Origin: Bryobacterales bacterium
GTDB taxonomy: Bacteria; Acidobacteriota; Terriglobia; Bryobacterales; Bryobacteraceae
DNA: 34,826 bases
Assembly: GCA_016789785.1 (NCBI GenBank)
Contig: JAEUQE010000039.1
Coordinates: 12,132-46,957, forward strand
Direction: 5' to 3'
A program made the translations under genes and the position numbers. The first letter of the stretch is position 1, and each line of letters begins with the position of its first letter. Under the pieces are notes generated by a model. It searched no databases and was not told the origin of the DNA. It worked only from the letters and a program-made list of their open reading frames with translations. Of this stretch, positions 1 through 7,778 are shown piece by piece.

Positions 1-285
1 CGGCTGGTCGGGCTTGGAGCACTAGTGGAGGACCAAGCGGGACTGGCGATGGTGACCGGCAAGTTCGGTATTGATGAGGCCACCATTCGCCAGTTCAGCC
101 GGGAGGAACTGGATCGGATGGGCGGGCTGATGATGAAGGATGAGTCGACATGCATCCGCTGTGCAATGTGCGCGTCGCGATGCCCGACTCACGCCATCAC
201 CATGCAGCGGTTCGACCATTACCGGGAGTGCGTCAGCATCCCGACGCCAAACGCCGCTCTTCTGCAGCCGGTAGGCGCGACGTAG
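1..285 (+). CDS. C-terminal end of a [4Fe-4S] ferredoxin-domain protein, probably an FAD/NAD(P) oxidoreductase (5' truncated)
   Basis: The reading frame is open from base 1 and ends with TAG at 283-285, so only the last 94 residues are visible. They contain one ferredoxin-like motif, CIRCAMCASRCP, whose CxxCxxCxxxCP spacing binds one [4Fe-4S] cluster. The flanking sequence (RQFSREELDRMGG before, ECVSIP after) looks like the tail of flavin-dependent oxidoreductases related to the glutamate synthase small subunit that carry a terminal ferredoxin module, but no flavin domain lies inside the window. It sits 36 nt upstream of a SafE-like gene and ccoG, so it probably belongs to the cbb3 oxidase cluster and may move electrons in the respiratory chain. 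The cluster motif is certain. The parent family is an inference from a fragment. Confidence 0.6.
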   Translation, partial: RLVGLGALVEDQAGLAMVTGKFGIDEATIRQFSREELDRMGGLMMKDESTCIRCAMCASRCPTHAITMQRFDHYRECVSIPTPNAALLQPVGAT

Positions 286-298
286 GTCAAGGCGCCGC

Positions 299-322
299 CA
301 AGGCAAGCTACAAGGCAAGCTA
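299..322. repeat. Perfect 12-bp tandem duplication spanning a start codon
   Basis: CAAGGCAAGCTA occurs twice head to tail at 299-310 and 311-322. The last base of the second copy is the A of the ATG at 322. Each copy contains AAGG, a weak Shine-Dalgarno-like sequence; the second copy places it about 6 nt before the start codon, and the first places it 12 nt further upstream. Confidence 0.9.
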
Positions 323-1002
323 TGTGGACCGATCTGAGTCTCGGATTCGCGCTCGGCATGGCCGGGAGTCTGCATTGTGCGCAGATGTGCGGACCGCTGG
401 CGGTGGCGGTCACTGCGCCGCTTCACCCAGCCCCGCAGGCGATTCGAAGCGCTGCAATTGGGGCATATCACTCAGGCCGGATCTTGACCTACGCTTGTTT
501 GGGTGCGGCGGCAGGCTTGGCTGGCAAGTCGATCACGGAAATCGCACTGTGGAGAAACACCGCAGCACTGGTGGCAGGTGTGCTGATGGTGCTGGCGGGC
601 GTGGCGATGTTTGGCCTATTCCGCCGGCCCGCGCTGATTCAGATTGGGGAGCGCAACTGGCTGAGCCGGACTGCGGGACGGATGCTGCTGTCGACCTCGG
701 TGGGTGTGAAGTTGGGCACCGGTATGTTGTTGGGATTGCTACCCTGCGGGCTTGTCTACGCGGCGCTGCTGAAGGCAATGGGAACCGGAGACTGGGCCGG
801 TGGGGCGCTGACGATGGCGGGATTCGGGGCGGCGACCTCGCTGCCATTGTTGGGAATGGGGCTGGTATCCGGAGTGTGGATGCGGAAGCACGCGGCGCTT
901 GGTATGAAGCTGACAGCCGTGGCCGTGGTGCTGATGGGAGCGATGTTGGTGTGGCGAGGGTTGAACCCTGTCACCGTGGCATGCCATTTGCATCCACATT
1001 GA
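322..1002 (+). CDS. Sulfite exporter TauE/SafE family (DsbD-like) membrane protein of the cbb3 oxidase cluster
   Basis: This 226-residue protein is almost entirely hydrophobic, with about six membrane segments. The first segment carries GSLHCAQMCGPLA (about residues 15-27) and the second half carries GLLPCGLVY. That paired-cysteine pattern belongs to the DsbD-like transmembrane family often annotated as sulfite exporter TauE/SafE or UreH-like. Relatives are commonly encoded beside ccoG and ccoI and are thought to help copper or thiol handling during cbb3-type cytochrome c oxidase assembly. Here it precedes ccoG by 3 nt, which supports an operon and that role. A His/Cys-containing tail (ACHLHPH) at the very C-terminus could bind metal; this is an inference from composition. 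ATG 322 is chosen because it opens directly into the first membrane segment. The substrate is not known from sequence. Confidence 0.85.
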   Translation: MWTDLSLGFALGMAGSLHCAQMCGPLAVAVTAPLHPAPQAIRSAAIGAYHSGRILTYACLGAAAGLAGKSITEIALWRNTAALVAGVLMVLAGVAMFGLFRRPALIQIGERNWLSRTAGRMLLSTSVGVKLGTGMLLGLLPCGLVYAALLKAMGTGDWAGGALTMAGFGAATSLPLLGMGLVSGVWMRKHAALGMKLTAVAVVLMGAMLVWRGLNPVTVACHLHPH

Positions 1003-1005
1003 GGT

Positions 1006-2340
1006 ATGGGGCAAGCAACAGCCGTTCCGCCGGATGCCGCGAAGGCGGGCTTCGTCATTCTCCAGCCGCCCCGGCGGTATCATAAGCTGCGCAAAACGGT
1101 TCATTTCGCCTGCTTTCTGATCTTCGTCGCGCTGCCGTTCTTCAATGTGATGCGCTTCGACATCCCGAAGCAGCGTTTCTACTTCGTGGGGCAGGAGATC
1201 TGGATCAACGAGTTCGCCATCCTGTTCTTCACGATGATGTTCCTGATGTTCACCATTGCGGCGGCATCGATGCTGTACGGGCGTGTCTACTGCAGCTATC
1301 TATGCCCGCAGATGATCTTTGGCGAGGCGGCCACCGCGCTGGAAGAGCGCATCCGAAAGTTTATCAATAAGCACTTCATACAGTTGAGTTTGCGAGCGCG
1401 TCAAATTGCTTCCGGCGTGCTGTTTTACAGTGCCGTCTGGATTGCCTCGGTGTTTGTCTCATTCGTGTTCATTTCGTTCTTTGTGGAGCCGCGCGATCTG
1501 CTGCGGAGGCTGATGGCTCTCGATATCGTGACGGCGGGGGGCATTGCCGGGGCGGCCACCACTTTGTTGACGTTCCTGGATTTCGCTTTTCTGCGGCAGC
1601 GATTCTGCACGACGATTTGCCCATACGGCTACCTCCAGGGAATGCTGTCCGACAAGCAGACGCTTCTGGTGGCGTATCGCGATGGGGAAGGCAAGCAGAA
1701 GGCTTGTATCGAGTGCAAGAAATGTGTGCGTGTGTGCCATATGGGGATTGATATCCGGAAGTCCCCGTTCCAAATTGAATGCATCCATTGCGGGGAGTGC
1801 GTGGAGGCATGCGACGAGGTACTGGCGCGGCTGAAGAAACCCGGTCTGATTCACTACACCTGGGGCGAGCGCGGGGAGATGCTCGGCGACCAGTCGCAGC
1901 CTTGGTACCGGAGAGTTGGCCTGCGCGACCCGAAGCGATTCATCGTGCTGCTGGTGATGGCGTTTTACGCGTCGGGTCTGACGGTGGCTTTGTCGATGCG
2001 GCACTCCGTGCAGGTGCGCATCAGCCCGGACAGGGCAATGTTGTTCACGAAGCAGCCGGGCGGGGAGATCCGCAACAAGTTCCGGTTGAACGTGGATAAC
2101 CGCGGTTCGCAGGACGCGCACGTGAAGATTACGATTCAGGGGCTTCCCGATGCGCGCGTGCTGGGGCAGGCGAATCCGCTGCCGGTGAAAGCAGGCGAGT
2201 CCCTGCAGTTGAATTTCGAGGTGGAGGCGGGCGCTGGTGTGCCGGCGGACGTAAGCCACTTCAAGTTTGTCACGGAGGCGGCGCCTTACAACACCGTAGG
2301 TGAGTATCCGATGACGTTTATCGCTCCGCAGAAAAGGTAG
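1006..2340 (+). CDS. ccoG: Cytochrome c oxidase accessory protein CcoG (FixG/RdxA), membrane polyferredoxin
   Basis: CcoG/FixG is an inner-membrane iron-sulfur protein needed for cbb3-type oxidase assembly, where it is linked to reducing copper before insertion. The 444-residue product has the family layout. Membrane segments come with paired-cysteine motifs CSYLCPQ (C96, C100) and CTTICPYGY (C201, C205). A bacterial-ferredoxin region follows, CIECKKCVRVC (C234, C237, C240, C244) and CIHCGECVEAC (C259, C262, C265, C269), enough for two [4Fe-4S] clusters. One more membrane segment (about residues 305-325) leads to an immunoglobulin-like C-terminal domain of about 115 residues exposed outside the cytoplasm. 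Length and domain order match the family. The ATG lies 3 nt after the stop of the SafE-like gene, so the two are probably co-transcribed and translationally coupled. Confidence 0.96.
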   Translation: MGQATAVPPDAAKAGFVILQPPRRYHKLRKTVHFACFLIFVALPFFNVMRFDIPKQRFYFVGQEIWINEFAILFFTMMFLMFTIAAASMLYGRVYCSYLCPQMIFGEAATALEERIRKFINKHFIQLSLRARQIASGVLFYSAVWIASVFVSFVFISFFVEPRDLLRRLMALDIVTAGGIAGAATTLLTFLDFAFLRQRFCTTICPYGYLQGMLSDKQTLLVAYRDGEGKQKACIECKKCVRVCHMGIDIRKSPFQIECIHCGECVEACDEVLARLKKPGLIHYTWGERGEMLGDQSQPWYRRVGLRDPKRFIVLLVMAFYASGLTVALSMRHSVQVRISPDRAMLFTKQPGGEIRNKFRLNVDNRGSQDAHVKITIQGLPDARVLGQANPLPVKAGESLQLNFEVEAGAGVPADVSHFKFVTEAAPYNTVGEYPMTFIAPQKR

Positions 2341-2346
2341 GTGGGA

Positions 2347-2466
2347 ATGAGGGCTTTTCTGGGTTTTGTGTTTCTGCTATTCGTCGGGCTGATGGTCTTC
2401 GTCTACGCGGGCGCAAGGCAGGCGAATCCGGTGATTCTGGACTCGCACGGTAAGCCGCGGCCATGA
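2347..2466 (+). CDS. 39-residue single-pass membrane peptide between ccoG and ccoI
   Basis: A short reading frame fills the gap between ccoG and ccoI. It starts at ATG 2347 after an SD-like AGGTGG, encodes 39 residues, and ends at TGA 2464-2466. That stop overlaps the ccoI ATG at 2463 in the classical ATGA arrangement. The product begins with basic MR, has one hydrophobic segment (about residues 4-22, FLGFVFLLFVGLMVFVYAG), and ends with a polar, proline-containing tail (DSHGKPRP). Position and size recall the small membrane peptides of cbb3 clusters (CcoQ, CcoS), but I do not recognise the sequence as either. The positive evidence is the RBS, the membrane segment, the intact frame between two conserved genes and the stop/start overlap. 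A role in oxidase assembly is inferred from location only. Confidence 0.65.
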   Translation: MRAFLGFVFLLFVGLMVFVYAGARQANPVILDSHGKPRP

Positions 2467-4817
2467 CCGCCGGCACCACCGGAGCCAGGGAAGCGCCGGA
2501 GACGGTGCTGTGCGACCATTGCGGCCTGGAGTGTGCGGCGGCGATCTACGAGTCGGCGGACGGGGACGAACGCCACCGGTTCTGTTGCACGGGATGCCGC
2601 ACCGTCTACGCAATCCTGAAGTCGGGCAAGGCGGAAGTGCGCGCCAGGACCGCCTACAGCGGGCCGGTGGAAGAGCGGATGTATCATCTATCGGGGCTGT
2701 GGTGCTCGGCGTGCGCGTGGCTAATCGAACATACTCTGAACAAAGAGCAGGGTGTGGCCAGAGCCGAAGTCTATTTCGTTTCCGACTTACTCAAAGTTAC
2801 TTACTATCCGCAGTATCTGCCCTCCGGGCGTGTGCAGGAGGTGGTGGAACGGCTGGGGTATCAGGCGCGCGACGATCAGGAGGAAACCGCTGGCGCGAAC
2901 GCGGAGCGCAAGGATCTGCTGTTGCGCCTGGTGGTGGCCGCGTTTCTGTGGATGAACGTGATGGGCCTGAACCTGGCGGTGTATTTCGAGGCCTTTGAAG
3001 CACCGCTCCCGGTACTGGCAATGCTGGTGACGCTGCCGGTGATCATGTATTCGGCGAAGCCGGTGCTGCGGCTGGCGTGGCGCGGACTCCGGAGCGGCAC
3101 ACTCCGCATGGAGAGCCTGTTGTCGCTGGGGATTCTGGCGGCATTCGGTTACAGCGTGTGGCAGGGATACCATGGCGGCACGCATCTTTATTTCGACATT
3201 GCCTGCGCGATCACCACGCTGGTGCTGCTCGGGAAGTGGATCGAGCAGGGGGCCAAGCAGCGTGCGGCGCAGACGATCGGCACACTGCATCGCATGTTGC
3301 CAAAGAAAGCGCGGATTGTGGAGCGAGGCGCCGAGCGGTTCGTATCCATCGAAGCCCTGCGGGCCGGGGACCGTTTTCTCGTCAAAGCCGGCGAGCGCAT
3401 TCCGGCGGACGGGCGGGTTTTGGAGGGCGCGTCGCAGGCGGATGAATCGCTGCTGACTGGCGAGTCGGTACCGGTGTCGAAGCAGGCGGACAGCGAGGTG
3501 GTGGCCGGAAGTCTGAACCTGTCCGGAGTGCTGACGGTGCGTGCGACGAATGTCGGCGCAGGCAGCACGATCTCGCAGATTGTGGCCGCGGTGGAGCGTG
3601 CGGTGGGCAGCCGGAGCGATGTGGAACAGAAGGTGGATCGCGTCTCGCGGTTGTTCGTTCCGCTGGTGATTGGAATGGCCGCTCTGGTCTTCGCGTTCTC
3701 GGGCGACGATGCACTGCTGCGTGCGATCACGGTGCTGGTGATTGCCTGTCCCTGTGCCCTTGGAATCGCTACGCCGCTCGCGTTGACGGCAGCGGTGACC
3801 GCGGCGTCGCGCAACGGGATTCTGGTGCGCGATAGCCGTGTGCTCGAATCGATCCGCCGCATCGATACTGTTGTGCTCGACAAGACCGGCACGGTGACGG
3901 AGTCGGACTTTGCGCTGCTGTCTTTCGAAGGATGCGACCTTGCGGTGGTGGCGTCACTCGAAGCCTACTCAGAGCATCCGCTGGGGCAGGCGGTGGTACG
4001 GCGCGCTCGCGAACTCGGCGTGACGCTCCAGCCAGCCACCGAGGTGGAGATCCTGCGCGGACAGGGAATTCGCGGCAAAGTGGACGGGAAACGGGTTGAG
4101 ATCGGAGCTAGCGGCTGGATTGGCGTAGACGCGATCGAGGACACGGCGGATACGGTCGCCTATTGCGCAGTAGACGGAGTGGCAGCGGGCCGGCTGGTGT
4201 TCGGCAATCGCGTGCGGGAGAGTGCGGCCGAACTGGTTCGCGGCCTGCGTGCGCGGGCCGTAGAGGTCTGGGTGGTTTCCGGCGATTCCGAACGGACCAC
4301 GGAAGCCGTCGCGCGCAGGATCGGCGCCGAACATTGGAAAGGCGCGGCACGGCCTGAGCAGAAGATCGAGTTTCTGGAGGAGTTGAAGCGGAAAGGTCGC
4401 ACGGTGGCAATGGTGGGTGACGGCATCAACGACGCACCTGCGCTGGCTGCGGCGCATCTCGGGATTGCGATGGGCAGCGGGAGCGATCTGGCGATGCGCT
4501 CCGCGTCCATGGTGCTGATGTCTGGCAATCTGAACCGCGTGGTCGACGCGTTCGAACTGTCCGCAAGAACCAGCAAGGTGGTCCGGCAGAATCTCTTCTG
4601 GGCGTTCTTCTACAACACGGGCGGAATTGCGTTCGCGGCCACCGGTCTACTGAACCCGATCATCGCAGCGGCGGCGATGGTGGTATCGAGCCTGACCGTG
4701 ATCGGCAACTCTTACCGCTTGAGCCGTTTCGGAGTTACGCCGGGGGCCGGAACAGGCTCAGCGGCTCCAGGTGAAGAACCCGCCAACCTTTCTTCTGCTT
4801 CGCGAGCTTCAGGATGA
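2463..4817 (+). CDS. ccoI: Copper-translocating P-type ATPase CcoI/FixI
   Basis: CcoI is the P1B-type ATPase that moves copper across the inner membrane for cbb3 oxidase assembly. The 784-residue protein opens with the cysteine-rich metal-binding domain typical of this subgroup (CDHCGLEC and CCTGC, residues about 17-45). It then has a heavy-metal-associated domain with CSAC (C81, C84). The catalytic core holds TGES (332-335), the membrane copper site CPC (C429-P-C431), the phosphorylated Asp in DKTGT (D473), the SEHP motif (503-506) and the hinge GDGINDAP (from G652). All the residues expected of a working pump are present. Its ATG overlaps the stop of the 39-residue peptide. The last 27 or so residues after the usual end (near LSRFG) are low-complexity and are read entirely across the 3' end of the convergent gene, an 83-bp overlap. 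Confidence 0.96.
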   Translation: MTAGTTGAREAPETVLCDHCGLECAAAIYESADGDERHRFCCTGCRTVYAILKSGKAEVRARTAYSGPVEERMYHLSGLWCSACAWLIEHTLNKEQGVARAEVYFVSDLLKVTYYPQYLPSGRVQEVVERLGYQARDDQEETAGANAERKDLLLRLVVAAFLWMNVMGLNLAVYFEAFEAPLPVLAMLVTLPVIMYSAKPVLRLAWRGLRSGTLRMESLLSLGILAAFGYSVWQGYHGGTHLYFDIACAITTLVLLGKWIEQGAKQRAAQTIGTLHRMLPKKARIVERGAERFVSIEALRAGDRFLVKAGERIPADGRVLEGASQADESLLTGESVPVSKQADSEVVAGSLNLSGVLTVRATNVGAGSTISQIVAAVERAVGSRSDVEQKVDRVSRLFVPLVIGMAALVFAFSGDDALLRAITVLVIACPCALGIATPLALTAAVTAASRNGILVRDSRVLESIRRIDTVVLDKTGTVTESDFALLSFEGCDLAVVASLEAYSEHPLGQAVVRRARELGVTLQPATEVEILRGQGIRGKVDGKRVEIGASGWIGVDAIEDTADTVAYCAVDGVAAGRLVFGNRVRESAAELVRGLRARAVEVWVVSGDSERTTEAVARRIGAEHWKGAARPEQKIEFLEELKRKGRTVAMVGDGINDAPALAAAHLGIAMGSGSDLAMRSASMVLMSGNLNRVVDAFELSARTSKVVRQNLFWAFFYNTGGIAFAATGLLNPIIAAAAMVVSSLTVIGNSYRLSRFGVTPGAGTGSAAPGEEPANLSSASRASG

Positions 4818-5148
4818 CCGTTTCACGGCGGCGCTCGGTTTCGCCTGGCGGAGTGCGCGGAGCAAGATTGAGAAACCAGTCCAGGCGGGCTTCTCCAGCT
4901 TCGGGGTCGAAGGACTGAATCTGGACGCTTGATGAGACTTCGCGGCCTCGCAGAATGGCGACGAGGTTCGTTTCAAGCTCATCACGGCCGGGCATTTGCC
5001 GGTCGATCGCACGCAGGAAACTGCTGTGGTTCTCCGCGCTCAGGTAGGCGACCCAGCGGCCCACCCAATCAGTGAAGTCCTGCCGCTCATCGGCATACGC
5101 GCAGACCGCGTGGATGGCTGCTCCGGCGATAAAAGCTCGACGCTGCAT
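4735..5148 (-). CDS. Small exported protein of unknown function
   Basis: I do not recognise a family for this 137-residue protein. The N-terminus MQRRAFIAGAAIHAVCAYA looks like an export signal with paired arginines and a short hydrophobic core, with a possible cleavage near residue 19. The remainder is small, mixed alpha/beta in character, and ends LHLEPLSLFRPPA. Its size and a tryptophan-rich start (DFTDWVGRWVAYL) would fit an NTF2/SnoaL-like fold, but this is a guess. The ATG shares one base with the argJ stop (TAATG), so it is the last gene of the aroC-def-fmt-argJ operon and probably depends on argJ translation. Its 3' end overlaps ccoI by 83 bp on the opposite strand. Confidence 0.75.
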   Translation of the reverse strand: MQRRAFIAGAAIHAVCAYADERQDFTDWVGRWVAYLSAENHSSFLRAIDRQMPGRDELETNLVAILRGREVSSSVQIQSFDPEAGEARLDWFLNLAPRTPPGETERRRETVILKLAKQKKGWRVLHLEPLSLFRPPA

Positions 5149-6326
5149 TACGTGCGATAGCTGCCGTTGATCTTGATGTATTCCTCGGTGAAGTCGCAGG
5201 TCCAGAAGCGGGCCTGTCCGCGTCCTTTGCCCTTGATCACGAACCGTATGGCGACGTCCTTCTCGTCGAGCTTCCGCGTCAGCCCATCTTCGTCAAACGG
5301 CGCAGCGAGACCCGCGCGGCAGACCTTCACCTGCTGGAAGTAGATGTCGACATCGGAGGGCTCGAAGGCCACGCCGGCGTTTCCGGCCGCGCAGATGATC
5401 CGCCCCCAGTTGGGGTCCGAGCCGGCCACGGCGGTCTTGACGAGCGGCGAGTTGGCGATCGTTCTGGCGATGCGCACGGCGTCGTGGCTGCTTTTCGTGC
5501 CTTCGACGTCGATGGTGATGAGCTTGCGTGCGCCTTCGCCATCACGGGCGATCTGCTGCGCAAGATCCCGCATGAGATGGGTGAGTGCGCCGAGAAAATT
5601 CTCCTGATCCTTCTTGCCCACCTTGTAGCCGGAGGCGCCGTTTGCCAGCAGCAGCAGTGTATCGTTGGTGGAGGTGTCACCATCCACGGAGATGCGATTG
5701 TAGCTTTGCTCGCACGCCTCGCGGAGCATGCCGCGCAGTGTCGAAGCGTCGACGGCGGCGTCGGTCATGACGAAGCCGAGCGTGGTGGCCATCAGCGGCA
5801 TGATCATGCCTGCGCCCTTGGTCATGCCGGCGATGTGGGCACTGCCCTTGCCCAGTCCGACTTCGGCGGATGAGGTCTTGGGGCGGGTGTCCGTGGTCAT
5901 GATGGCCCGGCTGACATCTTCGAAGTTGTCGCTGGAGAGCCTGGCGTGAAGGGCGGGCAGGGCGCTGGTGATTAACGATGCGTCGAGTTCAACGCCGATG
6001 ACGCCGGTGGAGGCGACCAGTACCTGCGAGACGGGAACGCCGTGAAGTTTCGCAAGTGCTTTGGCCGTCGCCGATGCGACCTTCTCTCCGGTGCGGGTGG
6101 CGCAATTGGCATTGCCCGCATTGATGAGGATGGCGGATGAGGCGCCCTTGGACGTCTTCAAGTGCTGCCGGCAGAGTTTGACGGGGGCTGCGCACGCGCG
6201 ATTCTGCGTGAACACTCCCGCGGACGAAGCCGGCGTATCGGAAACGATTAGGGCGAGATCGTCCTTGTTCGTCTTGCGAATGCCTGCGTAGACAGCGGCA
6301 TAGCGGTAGCCCAACGGCAGTTTCAT
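5148..6326 (-). CDS. argJ: Bifunctional glutamate N-acetyltransferase / amino-acid acetyltransferase ArgJ
   Basis: ArgJ transfers acetyl from N-acetylornithine to glutamate in the cyclic arginine pathway and, in bifunctional forms, can also use acetyl-CoA. The 392-residue product has the full family length. The autoproteolysis site is present in KGAGMIMPLMATTLGF: cleavage is expected between A180 and T181, and T181 becomes the nucleophile of the beta subunit. Other family marks are the N-terminal GVFTQNRACAAPV, the NAGNANCATR stretch, the DPNWGRI segment and the C-terminal end EEYIKINGSYRT. The start codon overlaps the fmt stop by 4 nt (ATGA). Whether this enzyme is mono- or bifunctional cannot be read from sequence. 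No other arginine gene is in the window, so the operon is mixed housekeeping rather than a biosynthetic unit. Confidence 0.96.
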   Translation of the reverse strand: MKLPLGYRYAAVYAGIRKTNKDDLALIVSDTPASSAGVFTQNRACAAPVKLCRQHLKTSKGASSAILINAGNANCATRTGEKVASATAKALAKLHGVPVSQVLVASTGVIGVELDASLITSALPALHARLSSDNFEDVSRAIMTTDTRPKTSSAEVGLGKGSAHIAGMTKGAGMIMPLMATTLGFVMTDAAVDASTLRGMLREACEQSYNRISVDGDTSTNDTLLLLANGASGYKVGKKDQENFLGALTHLMRDLAQQIARDGEGARKLITIDVEGTKSSHDAVRIARTIANSPLVKTAVAGSDPNWGRIICAAGNAGVAFEPSDVDIYFQQVKVCRAGLAAPFDEDGLTRKLDEKDVAIRFVIKGKGRGQARFWTCDFTEEYIKINGSYRT

Positions 6327-7258
6327 GATTGACCTAGAGTCTCTAACTGTAGCAGCCGCTGTCCATTAAGGAAAGCGGTTGCGGGTAACTTTTTGCGGCC
6401 TTCCAATTGTAATTCCAAACACTCGATGGCTAACTTGTCGCCGCACGCAACCAGCAACCGGTTGGAATCGGTCAAAGCGGTTCCAGGTGGATGATTGAGT
6501 GTAAGATCGGTTACGCTTGCTCGCCAGATATGGAGTATCTGGCCTCGGAAAGCCGTATATGCGCCGGGCCACGGGAGAAAACCCCGGATGCGATTGTGAA
6601 TCTGCGACGCCGGCAGTGACCAGTCGATGCGGCCGTCCTCTTTCTTGAGGATCGGCGCGAGGGTGGCCTCGTCAGGGTTCTGCTTTTCGGGCCGGATGTT
6701 GCCGCGGGCAAGGCCCTCGAGCGTCTCCACCAGCAGATCGGCGCCGAGGATCGCGAGGCGGTTTCCCAACTCGATGGCGGATTCCTCCGCACCGATGGGC
6801 GTTTCGCGTTTGAGCAGCATGTCTCCCGTGTCGAGGCCCGCGTCGATGCGCATGGTCGTGACGCCGGTGACGCCTTCTCCGTTGGCGACCGCCCATTGAA
6901 TCGGGCCCGCGCCGCGATACTTGGGCAGCAGGGACGCATGCACGTTGAGGATCCCGAGCGGCGGCAGGTCAATAATGTTCTGCGGGATGATCTGCCCGTA
7001 GCCGACCACGACCATCGCATCGGCCCGCATCGCCGCGAGTTGTTCCACCACCTCCGGGCGGCGAATCCGCTCGGGTTGGTGAATCGCCAAGCCATGCGCG
7101 AGGGCGCATTGTTTCACGGGCGGCGCGGCCAGTTGCTGTCCGCGGCCCTTTGGCCGGTCCGGCTGTGTGTAGACAGCTACGACCTCGTGGCCTGCGCCGA
7201 GTACCGCCTCCAGCGTCGGGACCGCGAACTGCGGCGTGCCCATGAAAACGAGTCGCAT
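6323..7258 (-). CDS. fmt: Methionyl-tRNA formyltransferase
   Basis: Fmt formylates the methionine on initiator tRNA using 10-formyltetrahydrofolate, which allows bacterial translation initiation. The 311-residue protein starts with MRLVFMGTPQFAVP, the usual Fmt N-terminus. Catalytic residues are visible as N105 and H107 in NVHASLLPKYRG and D143 in DAGLDTGDML. A C-terminal OB-like tRNA-binding domain follows (about residues 205-311). It is 9 nt downstream of def, the common def-fmt pairing, since deformylase later removes the formyl group this enzyme adds. Its stop overlaps the argJ start. The ATG at 7258 is supported by alignment of the first residues with the family consensus I remember. Confidence 0.97.
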   Translation of the reverse strand: MRLVFMGTPQFAVPTLEAVLGAGHEVVAVYTQPDRPKGRGQQLAAPPVKQCALAHGLAIHQPERIRRPEVVEQLAAMRADAMVVVGYGQIIPQNIIDLPPLGILNVHASLLPKYRGAGPIQWAVANGEGVTGVTTMRIDAGLDTGDMLLKRETPIGAEESAIELGNRLAILGADLLVETLEGLARGNIRPEKQNPDEATLAPILKKEDGRIDWSLPASQIHNRIRGFLPWPGAYTAFRGQILHIWRASVTDLTLNHPPGTALTDSNRLLVACGDKLAIECLELQLEGRKKLPATAFLNGQRLLQLETLGQS

Positions 7259-7267
7259 GGGTGCGCT

Positions 7268-7777
7268 CTACCACTCGCCGGCTTTGGAGAGCTTGCGGAT
7301 CTTGCGTTTGATGATGTCGCGCTTGAGCGGACTCAGATGCTGCAGAAAGAGGACGCCGCGCAGATGATCGATTTCGTGCTGCATGGCGCGGGCGAGCAAC
7401 TGCTCTCCGGTCACTTCGATGTCCTCGCCCTGCACGTTTTTCGCGCGGACGGTGGCCTTCATCGCACGGGTGACGTCTTCGCGAAAGCCCGGGATGGACA
7501 GGCAACCCTCTTCCCCGGTTTGCGATCCTTCCTTGGCGATGATTTCCGGATTGATGAGGACGATCTTCTGGGAGGGATCCTCGCCGGCGGACACGTCGAT
7601 CACGGTCAACTGCTGGGACACGCCGACCTGAGGTGCAGCCAGGCCAACGCCCTTGGCGGCGTACATCGTTTCGAACATGCCGTCCACGAGTTCCTGAAGC
7701 TCTTTCGTATCGAACTCGGTGATGGGGGCGCACGGTTTCTCGAGAACCGGGTCCCCGTATTTCACGATTTTGTACAT
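7268..7777 (-). CDS. def: Peptide deformylase
   Basis: Def is a cytoplasmic metalloenzyme that removes the N-formyl group from nascent proteins. At 169 residues it has the standard size. The three family motifs are complete: GVGLAAPQVG (from G43), EEGCLSIPG with metal-ligand C92, and QHEIDHLRG (H134, E135, H138), where the two histidines bind the metal and Glu is the catalytic base. It sits 1 nt after the aroC stop and 9 nt before fmt, so it is in the middle of the aroC-def-fmt-argJ operon. The last residues (KRKIRKLSKAGEW) form the usual C-terminal helix. Confidence 0.97.
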   Translation of the reverse strand: MYKIVKYGDPVLEKPCAPITEFDTKELQELVDGMFETMYAAKGVGLAAPQVGVSQQLTVIDVSAGEDPSQKIVLINPEIIAKEGSQTGEEGCLSIPGFREDVTRAMKATVRAKNVQGEDIEVTGEQLLARAMQHEIDHLRGVLFLQHLSPLKRDIIKRKIRKLSKAGEW

Positions 7778-7778
7778 C

